From positions 186,001-250,000 of the forward strand of contig NZ_WHNZ01000064.1 of the NCBI RefSeq assembly GCF_013141725.1: a stretch of 64,000 nucleotides of DNA, in the 5' to 3' direction. This document shows, one piece after another, positions 54,883-64,000 of this stretch; the first letter of the stretch is position 1; every line of letters starts with the position of its first letter. The translations under genes and the position numbers were made by a program. This DNA comes from Paenibacillus planticolens (GTDB lineage: Bacteria > Bacillota > Bacilli > Paenibacillales > NBRC-103111). The notes under the pieces are model-generated. The model saw nothing but the letters and a program-made list of their open reading frames with translations. It was not told the DNA's origin and did no database searches.

Positions 54883-55671
54883 TCAACCCTGCCTTAGCTC
54901 CGGCTCATCACTTCTTGTGACAATTAAATTACGAACTGTTTCCCGCAGACTCTCGCGCATTTCGTGAGGCGTCCCTTCGTCGGTCACTAACGTTTGAATA
55001 CGATTGAGCTCCATGCCAAACAGAAAGCCGCTGCGATTGGCCTTGGACGAATCCGCCATAAGAATCAAGTGATTGCTCTGCTCAACCATCATCTGAGCAA
55101 TTTGCAGAGGCTCCCACTTGGAATAGTAAATGCCCTGTGCGCCAAACCCCATGCAGGAAAACAGCGCTTTGTCAAAGCGATATTGGCGAAGCTCGCAGTG
55201 GAGTTTATAGCCAAACGTCATGCCGTCTTCCCCCACCTCGCCACCGACCATATAGACATTCAGCTTGCCCTTCTTTTGAACCAGATTGAGCGCGACCATC
55301 GCCGAGTTCGTCACTATGGTCAGGTTTTTATCGTCGGGAATCAACCGCGATAGCACAAGCCCGGTCGTATTGCCATCGACAAAGACACTATCTCCCTCTT
55401 CCAATAAAAGCATAGCTTCGCGGGCGATGGCCTCCTTACGCTCGAGGTTCAGCTGCATGCGATCATAATACGGCATGTCCCAGGTTGTCTGTTCTCTTTT
55501 AACTGCGCCACCATATGTTCGGCGAACAAAGCCTTTTTCGTCCAAAATACGCAGATCCCGGCGGATTGTTTCCACCGAGACACCGTAGGTCAACATTAAT
55601 TCATCTACAGAAACGCTTCCGACACGCCGCACATCCATAATAATTTCATTTCTTCGACGGACTGAGTTCAA
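54883..55671 (-). CDS. DeoR-family transcriptional regulator
   Basis: 262 residues from a TTG at 55671 (GGGGAGG eight bases upstream). Helix-turn-helix VDELMLTYGVSVETIRRDLRILDEKG, then the DeoR sensor domain with DGNTTGLVLSRLI, TNSAMVALNLV and LMADSSKANRSG. Last gene behind the UgpBAE-like transporter, after a terminator. Likely the regulator of that transporter, with a phosphorylated sugar as signal. Confidence 0.88.
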   Translation of the reverse strand: MNSVRRRNEIIMDVRRVGSVSVDELMLTYGVSVETIRRDLRILDEKGFVRRTYGGAVKREQTTWDMPYYDRMQLNLERKEAIAREAMLLLEEGDSVFVDGNTTGLVLSRLIPDDKNLTIVTNSAMVALNLVQKKGKLNVYMVGGEVGEDGMTFGYKLHCELRQYRFDKALFSCMGFGAQGIYYSKWEPLQIAQMMVEQSNHLILMADSSKANRSGFLFGMELNRIQTLVTDEGTPHEMRESLRETVRNLIVTRSDEPELRQG

Positions 55672-55703
55672 CGTTACAGCCTCCCCTGCTTCTAGTAAAA
55701 CAA

Positions 55704-55746
55704 GGCTTCCTACATAAGCCCTAACTGCGCTTACGTAGAAAGCCTG
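55704..55746 (-). terminator. Terminator between the binding-protein and DeoR genes
   Basis: AGGCTT-CTAC-TAAGC pairs with GCTTA-GTAG-AAGCCT with two mismatches; the minus strand then reads TTGTTTTAC. Confidence 0.7.
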
Positions 55747-55766
55747 TTCCGTATTTGTTCCTAAAC

Positions 55767-57134
55767 TTACTTGAATTCTTTGAGCGCTTTCGTGGAGTCA
55801 GCCTGCGCCTTCTTCAGCGCATCTGCCGGAGATAATTTGCCAGCCGTCATCGCTTGCAAAGCTTCTCCAACCGCTGTATCCATCTTGCTGCGTGCAGCGC
55901 TCGATACATCGATTCGTGCGTAAGGGAATACTTCTTCGAAAGCCTGCTTCTTCTGCGGGTTATCCATATAATTCTTCTTCAATAAATCCGTATTCTGTGC
56001 AGATAGGGTTGCCGGGAAATAACCTGTCTTCGCTGCATAGATCGATTGCGCCTTAGATTCAGCGAAGTATTTCATGAATAACCAGCCTGCCAGCTGCTTC
56101 TCTGGCGTCGTTTTGAACAGGACTTGATTGCCGCCATACAATTCAGTCACTTTGCTTCCGCTCTTGCCTTGCGGAATCAACGTGATGCCCCACTTGAATT
56201 TATCCTTCACCAAATCAAGCTTCGAGCTTGTACGGGCCGTCGTGCCGATCTCCATAGCTGCTCTGCCGTTCGTGAATTCCTGCTCCGTGTCTTGAGCGAA
56301 TAGAATCGCTTTCTTATCAACCAAATTCTTGATCATCCCAGCCAGTTCCAATGCCTGCGGATTGTCGTAATTAACGCCGCTTTGATCCAAATTAATCGGG
56401 TCGATTCCGTAAGTACGCAGCCATGTGCGGAACGTTCCGCCATTATTGCCATTCCCCATGACCAAAGCGGGAGTACCTGTTTTTTCTGTGATATCCAGCG
56501 CCATCTTTTCAAATTCCTGCCAAGTTGCTGCCGGCTTCTCATAGCCTGCTTTCTTAAGCAGATCCAAGTTGTAATAAACGCCCATAGAAGAGTTGCCATG
56601 CGGCCAGCTCATCGTCTTGCCATTATATTCAGGAATACGCTGGCGAGCCAATACGCCTGGCATGATGTCATCGAGCGCCGCTTTATTCAGCCCGTTAACC
56701 GGATCGTTGATATAGTCGTCGAGCGGCACAATTTTATCTGCTTTCATGTATTCCAACGTATCGCTCTCGTAAGACATCGCTACTGCGGGAAGACCCCCAC
56801 CTTGCAGGGAAGCACGCACTTTTTTATTCAGATCGTCATACGAGCCTTGGAATACTTCTTTGACAATAATTTTGCCTTCGTATTCCTTGTTAAAAGCGGC
56901 CACCATCTCTTTGATTGCATCCCCATAGATCGTAGCTTGAATATGCCAGAAATCGATGGTAATCGGCCCGTTTTTTCCAAGTTCAATGCCTTTCGCTACT
57001 TGAGATTCTGCTTTTTTATCCGGTTGAGTGCCGGCAGGTGCTGCCTGCTGCGGTGATCCGCAACCGATGGTTGCAAAAAGCAAAAGGGTTGCCATTGAAG
57101 CTTTCCAAGCGGGAAACAATTTCGTTAAATACAT
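55767..57134 (-). CDS. Glycerol-3-phosphate/sugar-type binding lipoprotein (UgpB-like)
   Basis: 455 residues from the ATG at 57134 (GAGGGAG six bases upstream). The lipoprotein signal ends in TIGC (residue 25). Family 1 features: ITIDFWHIQATIYGDAI, VKEVFQGSYDDLNKKVRASLQGG, MSYESDTLEYM and GGNQVLFKTTPEKQLAGWLFMKYF. Belongs with the permeases at 59583 and 60498. The FWH.. opening resembles UgpB proteins that bind sn-glycerol-3-phosphate or its diesters. Confidence 0.9.
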   Translation of the reverse strand: MYLTKLFPAWKASMATLLLFATIGCGSPQQAAPAGTQPDKKAESQVAKGIELGKNGPITIDFWHIQATIYGDAIKEMVAAFNKEYEGKIIVKEVFQGSYDDLNKKVRASLQGGGLPAVAMSYESDTLEYMKADKIVPLDDYINDPVNGLNKAALDDIMPGVLARQRIPEYNGKTMSWPHGNSSMGVYYNLDLLKKAGYEKPAATWQEFEKMALDITEKTGTPALVMGNGNNGGTFRTWLRTYGIDPINLDQSGVNYDNPQALELAGMIKNLVDKKAILFAQDTEQEFTNGRAAMEIGTTARTSSKLDLVKDKFKWGITLIPQGKSGSKVTELYGGNQVLFKTTPEKQLAGWLFMKYFAESKAQSIYAAKTGYFPATLSAQNTDLLKKNYMDNPQKKQAFEEVFPYARIDVSSAARSKMDTAVGEALQAMTAGKLSPADALKKAQADSTKALKEFK

Positions 57135-57225
57135 GGTTTTCACTCCCTCGATTTGTATATGACGAAAAGCATCATTACCATTTAGATCCAATGAAAAAAG
57201 GTAGGTTTAGCTTGTAATCTGTTTA

Positions 57226-58653
57226 TCAGCTTCTAATCTGTTTACCAACGAGTTCAGACAGCTCAAAGCTTTCTCCAGGAGCCGGACAATACTTGCTTAT
57301 GCCGCCACTGTTGAACATCGACGGGTGCAAGCTATGCAAAGGGACGACTACTTTCGGAGAAATCCGCGTCGTTAATTCGGTGATCTCCTGCGGCGCCGCA
57401 TGTCCCCCCGTTGCACAATAGCGATACTGGACACCAAATTCAGTGAGCCATTTCAGGAGCGTTTCATCCGATGGTGTCAGCGGATTACCGTCAGCATGGA
57501 CATAGATCGATGCCGCCGTGCGTGAACCGAAGGTTTCCAATTCCGCTATAAGAGGTGTGTGTGGATAAGTGAGATAGACGGCATACGCCGATTTATTGGC
57601 CGTAATTTCATTCAGCGTTATGGACTCGTAAGGAAGATCAACTTCCTTGATAGGATGCGGCCCCTTTGCCCATTGCGGCGTGCTCAAAAGCCGAATGACA
57701 TCTTGATCGACATCAAGTGCTTGATGTCCAGCTAGCACCGTTAGTCTCGAGGAGGCTTCCCTCCACAGCACGGCTGTACTTTCGTCCATCACAAGCTGAC
57801 GACCCGCTTCCTGTGTGCGGACAATTAAATCAGCGACACGTTCCACGTTGCGAGCGAGAATATTAACGTACACCAAGCCCTCCGTATCTTCCATCGCCCG
57901 GCGGCATTCTACAGCCACCTCAACTTCAAGCCGATCCTTCGGCTTGCGGAACAACGTGTCCGGACGCATCCGTGTGCCTTCCGTGATTAGCAGTTCCACT
58001 CCGACGCTTTGGCAGCGTTCAATGAATCGATCCATGCGATACGAATTCCGTCCATGTCGACGCCAATCGGCTGTGAAAGCGATCCTATGCTGCGGTCCGT
58101 GAATAATGAAGCCCGTAACCCCAGGACTGTCATGATCCACCTCGATAAATTCAATGCGGAAAGTACCAAAATCGACAACCTGTCCATCTTCGATGAGACG
58201 AATATCTGCTTGCGTACCTTCATACTCGCCTGCAGCTACGACAGCTTCATACACCGCATAAGCGTCGCGATGCATCCAAACAGGAAGACCTGCACGCAGT
58301 GAAGGGAGCAGAGCCATATGGTCTTGATGAATGTGGCTCACAAAGCCATGCAAGTTGTTCACGTGCGGCAAACGGTCTATGTCCCATACTTGTGTAAGCT
58401 CAGCTTCCCCAACATCGCCCAGCAAGGCAGGATCGTATAACCCCAATACTGGAGGTGCCATCCGTGTCAGCAAAAAACTCCGGATCCCAAAGTCAGAGCA
58501 AACGCTAACTTCATTTTTAAAAAATCCACGTGCCATACCAAGATCAAAAACAATGCCAGTATCCCCACAGCTGTATAAGATGTGTACACCGCCAATCGTG
58601 GTCAACCCACCATAAAACGTTATGCGCTCCTCAAGTTGATGACTCTGATTCAT
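57226..58653 (-). CDS. Metallo-beta-lactamase-fold hydrolase
   Basis: 475 residues from the ATG at 58653. The metal motif HIHQDH is at residues 107-112; EVDHDSPGVTGFII, IAFTADWRRHG and a late VVPLHSLHPSMF complete the ligand set and the beta-CASP-like C-terminal part (GHAAPQEITEL). This resembles RNase J-type or lactonase-like enzymes. Its place between transporter genes and a HAD phosphatase suggests a small-molecule phosphodiesterase or phosphotriesterase role rather than RNA processing. No signal peptide. Confidence 0.8.
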   Translation of the reverse strand: MNQSHQLEERITFYGGLTTIGGVHILYSCGDTGIVFDLGMARGFFKNEVSVCSDFGIRSFLLTRMAPPVLGLYDPALLGDVGEAELTQVWDIDRLPHVNNLHGFVSHIHQDHMALLPSLRAGLPVWMHRDAYAVYEAVVAAGEYEGTQADIRLIEDGQVVDFGTFRIEFIEVDHDSPGVTGFIIHGPQHRIAFTADWRRHGRNSYRMDRFIERCQSVGVELLITEGTRMRPDTLFRKPKDRLEVEVAVECRRAMEDTEGLVYVNILARNVERVADLIVRTQEAGRQLVMDESTAVLWREASSRLTVLAGHQALDVDQDVIRLLSTPQWAKGPHPIKEVDLPYESITLNEITANKSAYAVYLTYPHTPLIAELETFGSRTAASIYVHADGNPLTPSDETLLKWLTEFGVQYRYCATGGHAAPQEITELTTRISPKVVVPLHSLHPSMFNSGGISKYCPAPGESFELSELVGKQIRS

Positions 58654-58667
58654 CCGCATTTCCTCCT

Positions 58668-59513
58668 CTAAATTTTGCTATATTTGACCTGTTGAATATC
58701 CTTCAAAAGAGCCGCTAATTCATCGAGCGTCGTCATTCGTACATCCCACGGGGACGGATCGGAAGATGGATATGCGGATATCCATGCCGTACGCCCGCCT
58801 AATTTACGCACCGGATACAGATCATTCCAAGCATGATCGCCGATCGAGAGAATCTGTTCGGGCCGCAGTCCCTCCCGTTTCATCAGCTCATTCATGTAAT
58901 GTTCCAACCCTGTCGGCTTCCCCGCACCGTAAACGATATCGGTAAACAAATCGCTGCTGCCGAGCGCTGCAATAAATTCACGACCTGTATTCTCCGGCGA
59001 ATTCGTGAGCAGGAGCTTCATCCGAACATCAGTCAATTGACCGATAGCCTCATACAATCCTGCATGGCGTTCAAAACTGGACGCACCCTGGAGCATTTCC
59101 TTGCGCACTTGCTGAAAGGCTTGCTGACGCTGCGCTTCCTCTATGCCATACTTGACGGTAAAGATGCTAACCAAGCTCCATGCATCGCCTGCATAAATAA
59201 CTGGGATGTTTGTCGATTGATTGGTCTCAACATCCGCTTCCGTCCCTTTCCAAGTGTAATGAGTCACATGCAGCTGGTCTCCAAGCGTTTCCCTGGTCCA
59301 CGTATCCGTACTCGGATGATACCAGTTTCCAATGCTGCTTGTGTGCTTGCCTTCCAGCAGACACTCCATTTCCTCTAGAATCTCATCCAGACTTGCCGCG
59401 TAGTTGCCCTCATGAAATAACAATTCCAAATATCGTTTGTAAAATTTACCATCCTGATAAAGCGTACCGTCTAAGTCAAACAAGACGACTTCTATCTCAT
59501 GCAGCCAATCCAT
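58668..59513 (-). CDS. HAD-superfamily phosphatase
   Basis: 281 residues from the ATG at 59513 (GGAGG eight bases upstream). Motif I is VVLFDLDGTLYQD (residues about 8-20), motif II LLLTNSPENTG, motif III K/R region near YGAGKPTGLEHYM and motif IV ILSIGDHAWNDLYP. Cytosolic. With the metallo-hydrolase downstream it could release phosphate from an imported phosphate ester, which is an inference from gene order. Confidence 0.85.
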   Translation of the reverse strand: MDWLHEIEVVLFDLDGTLYQDGKFYKRYLELLFHEGNYAASLDEILEEMECLLEGKHTSSIGNWYHPSTDTWTRETLGDQLHVTHYTWKGTEADVETNQSTNIPVIYAGDAWSLVSIFTVKYGIEEAQRQQAFQQVRKEMLQGASSFERHAGLYEAIGQLTDVRMKLLLTNSPENTGREFIAALGSSDLFTDIVYGAGKPTGLEHYMNELMKREGLRPEQILSIGDHAWNDLYPVRKLGGRTAWISAYPSSDPSPWDVRMTTLDELAALLKDIQQVKYSKI

Positions 59514-59582
59514 CTGTTGTTCCTCCAGCATGTTTCGTTATTGTTTGTTGTTTGCTTGAAAACCTAGGCATTCGGCTTGGAC

Positions 59583-60476
59583 CTATCCTTTAAGCCCAGC
59601 TGAAGTAATGCCTTGATGAAACCAACGCTGCGCAATCAAATACAGGACGACAATCGGAGCGATTGTAAAAGTGGCGGCCGCCATCAAATGATGATAATTG
59701 GGCCCTTCTTCACTAACAAAATATAACAAACCCACTTGCAGCGGCCTGAGCGCTTCACTCGAAGTAATCAACAATGGCCAGAGTACACCGTTCCATTTTC
59801 CAATAAATGCAAGTAATGCAGTCGTAATTAATGAGGGAAGCACCAATGGCAGCAGCACGGACCACAGATATCGGCCGCTCGACATGCCATCCACTTGAGC
59901 AGCCTCCCAATACTCCTTTTGAACGGATAGAAAAGCCTGCCTTAATAAAAATATTGTGAAAGCTTCCGCCAAAAACGGCAGCATCATGCCCATGTAACTG
60001 TCATACAAGCCTTGCCCCCCGTTCCCCGCCCAGTTGTTGCCGCCTGCAAAAGGAATATGCCGCATCGTCACGAAGTTAGGGACCAGCGTAACATCATAGG
60101 GAATGAGCATGGTGATCACCACGAGCATAAAAATGAGATTGCGACCGCGAAAAGAAAAATGGGTAATAGCAAAAGCAATCGGCACACATACGAGTAGTTG
60201 GAGCGCTGTACCCACACCGGCAATCAGCACTGTATTTACAAAATATCGTTGAAACGTCGATTCCGGTTTTAACCATGCTTCCACGTAGTTCTTTAAATGC
60301 CATGCTTCGGGAAGCCACGTTGGCGGCATTCGATTAATTTCCTCCGTACTTTTGAGCGAAGTCAGAATCATCCATACGAATGGGAACACCACGCAGCAGG
60401 CTAACAATACCGTGCTAATCCACACGATCAGCCATAAAATTTTGGAAGAACGACTTGATCCTACCCAACTATACAT
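59583..60476 (-). CDS. Carbohydrate ABC transporter permease (UgpE/MalG-like)
   Basis: 297 residues with six helices; EAA loop YWEAAQVDGMSSGRYLWSVLLP. AGGAGG lies before the ATG. Partner of the permease at 60498, 21 bases upstream. Confidence 0.92.
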   Translation of the reverse strand: MYSWVGSSRSSKILWLIVWISTVLLACCVVFPFVWMILTSLKSTEEINRMPPTWLPEAWHLKNYVEAWLKPESTFQRYFVNTVLIAGVGTALQLLVCVPIAFAITHFSFRGRNLIFMLVVITMLIPYDVTLVPNFVTMRHIPFAGGNNWAGNGGQGLYDSYMGMMLPFLAEAFTIFLLRQAFLSVQKEYWEAAQVDGMSSGRYLWSVLLPLVLPSLITTALLAFIGKWNGVLWPLLITSSEALRPLQVGLLYFVSEEGPNYHHLMAAATFTIAPIVVLYLIAQRWFHQGITSAGLKG

Positions 60477-60497
60477 CCCTTCCTCCTCCCTCCTGCA

Positions 60498-61574
60498 TTA
60501 ATGCATATAGTGAACTTTTTTCTCACCGTAACGCAGCTGCAGCCAGGTTAATCCAAGCAAGAGTACGAACAGCACCATAGAAACTGCCGATGCATAACCA
60601 ACTTGACCATACACATAGAAGCTTCTAAAAATATACAGGGGCAGCGACATCGTGGAACCCAACGGTCCACCTTCTCCGCCAGAGAAAACATAGAAAGCAT
60701 TAAACGATTCGAACGCACCAATAACCGATACAATAACGAGTAAAAACCAAGTTGGCGAAAGCAGTGGCAGCGTGATATGACGGATCGTATGCCAAGTCCT
60801 AGCTCCATCCATCCTGGCGGACTCCGTCAGATCATGCGGAATTTGCGTCAAACCTGACAAGAACACAACAATCTGAAAGCCCAGGCTGCTCCATATCGAG
60901 AACAATATGATCACACCGAGCGCCCAGGTCGGACCTGCGAACGCCGTTGGGATTGAAGAAGGCCAGTGTCCGCCGAGCGACTGAATCAGCTTGATCAGAA
61001 TTGGATCGGGATCCGTCAACCATTGCTGAGGCGTCATTCCGAAGTAGCGTACAGCCCAATTCGCGAGACCCACACTCGGATGGAAAATCCATTTAAATAC
61101 AATTGCTGCAGCTACCTGAGAAGTAATGTACGGGAGGAAAAAGAGGACGCGCAGCAAGGTTCTCCCTTTCGTTATATGAAACAATACATAAGCAACAAAG
61201 AATGAAAGTAACAATGACAAGGGAATCGTGCCGATCGCGTAAAATAGGGTGACGATGAAGCCTTGTCCGACAGAACCGAGCTGTAAGCCGACGATTGGAT
61301 CTTGCACAACGAGCTCCTCCGTAAAAATACGGATGTAATTATCGAATCCGATGAATCGCTCCGGCACGTAGCCCCACTTCCAGAAACTCATCCATATGCC
61401 GAACAAAAGCGGCCAATAACGAAAAAGCAATAGCAGAGCCAGCGCCGGAAGGGCATAACACAATCCCGTCCACGCTTCTTGTGCTTTTCTTCGGGAGCGC
61501 GATTTGACTACCACACGCTCCCTTAATATGGTATTAGGCTTCGTGTTATAAGCAGCAGCTTCTTTCGTTATCAC
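60498..61574 (-). CDS. Carbohydrate ABC transporter permease (UgpA/MalF-like)
   Basis: 358 residues from a GTG at 61574 (GAGGAG eight bases upstream). The first 40 residues are a cytosolic extension rich in Arg/Lys; six helices follow. EAA loop LTESARMDGARTWHTIRHITLP. First gene of the transporter operon; no ATPase gene follows. Confidence 0.92.
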   Translation of the reverse strand: MITKEAAAYNTKPNTILRERVVVKSRSRRKAQEAWTGLCYALPALALLLLFRYWPLLFGIWMSFWKWGYVPERFIGFDNYIRIFTEELVVQDPIVGLQLGSVGQGFIVTLFYAIGTIPLSLLLSFFVAYVLFHITKGRTLLRVLFFLPYITSQVAAAIVFKWIFHPSVGLANWAVRYFGMTPQQWLTDPDPILIKLIQSLGGHWPSSIPTAFAGPTWALGVIILFSIWSSLGFQIVVFLSGLTQIPHDLTESARMDGARTWHTIRHITLPLLSPTWFLLVIVSVIGAFESFNAFYVFSGGEGGPLGSTMSLPLYIFRSFYVYGQVGYASAVSMVLFVLLLGLTWLQLRYGEKKVHYMH

Positions 61575-61646
61575 TTAGAATCTCCTCTCTGATCTGCCTA
61601 TTGTTTGCCTTACTTCATTATTGTAGCTAGCAAATGTTTGGCAGTA

Positions 61647-61652
61647 ATTATA
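61647..61652 (-). promoter_or_regulatory. -10 box candidate for the UgpA-like operon
   Basis: A perfect TATAAT on the minus strand 73 bases before the first start codon. No convincing -35 box stands at the right spacing, so an activator may be needed. Confidence 0.35.
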
Positions 61653-61769
61653 GATAGTTTAAGAAATTGTTGCCGATGTTACCGATGTTTACACAAATCG
61701 TTATCCATTGTTGTCAGAACGGTCATCATACTGAGAATAACGGGCATTTTAGGCATAAAAAGAGCAAAT

Positions 61770-61812
61770 AAAAGACTCTATCCCCCTGATTGAATGGGGC
61801 ATAGAGTCTTTT
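61770..61812 (-). terminator. Terminator of the GH43 gene
   Basis: AAAAGACTCTAT (61770-61781) pairs with ATAGAGTCTTTT (61801-61812), with an inner CCCC/GGGG. T-rich on both sides, so it stops transcription in either direction. Confidence 0.9.
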
Positions 61813-61821
61813 ATTTAACAA

Positions 61822-64000
61822 TTATTGAATTTGTAGAATCAACCTTGCCACAATCGCAAGATCACTGATATCAATGACACCGTCATGATTGACATCGGCG
61901 GATTTAGCAAGCGCCCAATCCTCGTCGGCCGACGTTTTGCCATAATACTTCGCTACAATCGCCAAATCACCGATACTGACTTTACCGCTGCCGTCCACAT
62001 CTCCAGGAATGCGCGTATCGACATAGGTGATGTGTACCCTTTGGGAAGTGTCTTCCAGCTGAGTTTCCACCCCATGGCCATTGGATACAACCGCATTGGA
62101 TAAGGAGATTACCGTTTCCGTCGTGGCGATGACTGGTTTCGCTTTGAAATGAAGCTTAATCAGCCCTCCGTCGCCTTTCACCGCATTATCATCTCCTAAG
62201 CTTGCCACAAGGAGCCGGATTCCCTTTTCTTGAATTCCTTTTTCACTTACGATGTTAACTCCCTTGCTTAAAGCTTCAGAAGATATATACGTTACTTTTT
62301 CCGGATCATACATGAAGGTCAGATCCTGTGCATAGATGCTGTCGTTTACATTCGTCAAACCGTAAGTCAAATCGAAGTCTTGACCGGCATAGACATTGTC
62401 CGGTACCGAGATTGAAACTTTGAGATCCTTTTTCACCAACTGTAATCCGCTTATTGCCGTCTGCAGGTTTGCAGCCTCAGCATCCACTTCTGCCTGGGTT
62501 GCATTCGCATTATTCATCACTGTTAATGCTGAGCTTAGTGCATTCTGAAGTGCTGCCCATGTTGCCGGCGTATAGTGCGACTGTGTTAAGCCTTGTGCCT
62601 CATCCATTTTATTCTGCAAGGCAGATTTGTCCGCTGACTTAGAAGGAGTTACTTTTACAGTTGCTGTTACCCCTGCTCCAGGAAGGTAGCCATCCTTTGG
62701 AGGTATTCCGAAGTAAGGTGTTCCATCCTTATGCCAGTAAATAACCGCTACGCGTGCATATCTTGTTGCGTCATATAAAGGACTGTACCCCGATACGCCT
62801 GAATATCCCTGATTAGGACGCGCATGGTAAGACAAGATCGCTGTCTTGCCGTCCTCAGCCTCGGTAAATGTTGCATGGCCAGGTCCAAACTGTTGATTCT
62901 CCTGGGAGCCAATCATTAATGGATATGGCGTCTTTTTCCACGAAGCCGGATCCAAAAGATCGGTGTTCGGAGAATCGACTGCTGTCAATAAACCTATACT
63001 GTAGGTGGAGTCGGTGGAGCCTGCTGCGTAACCCATGAATATTTTACCGTTCTTCTTCATGACAGTCGGGCCTTCCAGCACCCGATCCGCTCTACGTTCC
63101 CATGTATATTCTGGGAATGCAATGGTTACCTGCTGACTGTCAAGGGTGGTGCGGCTGGTCATTTTGGCAATGTTAATTAAAGAGTTGCTGCCAGGTTTAT
63201 GCGCCCAAGCCATATACCATTCATTGTTGTGCTGAAATACGGTAGCGTCAAGGTCAAAGATTTCACCGCTAATCGTAACCTTGGTTATATCGGACCAGTT
63301 GCCTGTCATGGGGTCCTGAGAGTCGCATTCAATTTCGTATACACGCAGGTCAAAATTCGAACTCACTTTACCACCGGCAAAGTAAATGACCCATTTTCCT
63401 TCCGTTTCGCCTGGGAACTTCATATAGTGAATTTCAGGAGCCCAGATATGGTACGATGCATCTCCAGATGGCTTTCTCAAGAAGACAGTTCTTTCTGCCG
63501 CAGTTGATAGACCCTCTATTGTTGCAGCTCTTCTTATGGCAACACGGTCATACTGGTAATCTTTAGAACCATTATGGCTATAGTCCATATAGGAGGAGGT
63601 ATAGTAGTAATATCCGTCCGGTCCTTTAAATATGTCAGGGTCAGCGCCGTTTTTATTAATAGGATTCATATAATTCGGAGCGCCCTCCACTAAGCCTGTT
63701 GCAGTAAATGTTCCTTCTTTGGAATAACTGTTAGCATCTATCGTGTCCCAGTTAATGGATTTCTGAATCGAAGTCCCATCGCTATACTGCACATGCGTCG
63801 TACTTGGCAGTACAGGAGCCTGCCCTGCAGATGTCGTAATCGTTATTCCGTCCTGATCCGTTCCTAACGGAATCGTCGGTGTTCCAAGTTGTGAAATGAC
63901 ATTATCCAACGTTCGTTGGGATACCGTAACAACACTTCCGACAAGTGCGCCGTCGGGAGGATTGCTGACGCTAACACCTGTAGGAACAGCTGCAGGATAA
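61822..64000 (-). CDS. Secreted GH43 protein with Ig-like, FIVAR, cohesin and dockerin modules (partial, 5' end beyond window)
   Basis: The frame is open to the window edge: the in-frame sequence beyond 63909 reads PTGVSVSNPPDGALVG with no stop, so the TTG at 63909 is not the start. From the N-terminal side: an Ig-like Big_4 segment (VQYSDGTSIQKSINWDTIDA), a GH43 five-bladed propeller (about 63660-62700) with ADPDIFKGPDGYYYYTSSY, WAPEIHYMK and MAWAHKPG, then FIVAR-like helices (about 62620-62430), cohesin (about 62400-62030; SIYAQDLTFMYDP) and a dockerin with two intact calcium loops. GH43 enzymes cut arabinan, xylan or galactan side chains. A separate operon from the neighbouring transporter. 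Confidence 0.92.
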   Translation of the reverse strand, partial: YPAAVPTGVSVSNPPDGALVGSVVTVSQRTLDNVISQLGTPTIPLGTDQDGITITTSAGQAPVLPSTTHVQYSDGTSIQKSINWDTIDANSYSKEGTFTATGLVEGAPNYMNPINKNGADPDIFKGPDGYYYYTSSYMDYSHNGSKDYQYDRVAIRRAATIEGLSTAAERTVFLRKPSGDASYHIWAPEIHYMKFPGETEGKWVIYFAGGKVSSNFDLRVYEIECDSQDPMTGNWSDITKVTISGEIFDLDATVFQHNNEWYMAWAHKPGSNSLINIAKMTSRTTLDSQQVTIAFPEYTWERRADRVLEGPTVMKKNGKIFMGYAAGSTDSTYSIGLLTAVDSPNTDLLDPASWKKTPYPLMIGSQENQQFGPGHATFTEAEDGKTAILSYHARPNQGYSGVSGYSPLYDATRYARVAVIYWHKDGTPYFGIPPKDGYLPGAGVTATVKVTPSKSADKSALQNKMDEAQGLTQSHYTPATWAALQNALSSALTVMNNANATQAEVDAEAANLQTAISGLQLVKKDLKVSISVPDNVYAGQDFDLTYGLTNVNDSIYAQDLTFMYDPEKVTYISSEALSKGVNIVSEKGIQEKGIRLLVASLGDDNAVKGDGGLIKLHFKAKPVIATTETVISLSNAVVSNGHGVETQLEDTSQRVHITYVDTRIPGDVDGSGKVSIGDLAIVAKYYGKTSADEDWALAKSADVNHDGVIDISDLAIVARLILQIQ

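Noticed and set aside
63850-63909. Start of the GH43 protein at 63909
   Set aside because: That codon is TTG within an open frame that runs to the window edge in the same style of sequence, so the gene begins outside.

Overview
The window looks like chromosomal DNA of a Paenibacillus-type soil Firmicute. The signs are purine-rich Shine-Dalgarno sites before almost every gene, many carbohydrate ABC transporters without their own ATPase, large AraC-type regulators with a membrane sensor, secreted multidomain glycosidases, and palindrome-rich intergenic repeats. The taxon is an inference. No tRNA, rRNA, CRISPR array, prophage or insertion sequence was seen.

Layout. 1-1673: phnX (cut by the window edge) and a DeoR regulator with a terminator between them. 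1867-3981: an OatA-like acyltransferase/SGNH protein. 4413-7436: secreted GH20 hexosaminidase with cohesin and dockerin. 7753-14851: a seven-gene minus-strand sugar uptake and oxidation operon (zinc alcohol dehydrogenase, binding protein, two permeases, Gfo/Idh/MocA oxidoreductase, two TIM-barrel isomerases), with a divergent AraC gene. 16027-17061: xylose-isomerase-like protein. 17469-21066: amidohydrolase and Rieske ferredoxin flanked by two AraC genes. 21179-25795: YtoI-like regulator and the glyoxylate shunt (aceA, aceB) behind a tiny zinc-finger gene. 25976-28134: a LacI repressor and its likely target isomerase, with operators between them. 28155-29533: an AT-rich acyltransferase and a small zinc-ribbon protein, probably acquired. 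30064-43446: a pectin-type polysaccharide operon (YtdP-like regulator, YtcQ/YteP/YtcP-like transporter, GH95-like enzyme, 1317-residue cohesin/dockerin protein). 43597-52670: an exopolysaccharide locus. 53330-54682: catalase. 54883-61574: a UgpBAE-like transporter with HAD and metallo-beta-lactamase-fold proteins and a DeoR regulator. 61822-64000: the 3' part of a GH43 cohesin/dockerin protein.

The most interesting region is 43597-52670. A class I cyclic-di-GMP riboswitch followed by an intrinsic terminator precedes a secreted TIM-barrel protein. Behind it come two related membrane-anchored glycosidase-like proteins, a membrane HEAT-repeat protein and a processive family-2 glycosyltransferase. 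This gene set matches none of the Pel, Bcs, Pga or Yda exopolysaccharide operons I know. An internal hairpin and a second promoter after the first gene suggest that its dose is set separately from the synthase genes.

A second theme is carbohydrate breakdown at the surface: three separate secreted enzymes each end with a cohesin followed by a dockerin, an arrangement that could let them link to one another. Two families of intergenic repeats (4014/29658 and 17223/52870) also lie between operons.
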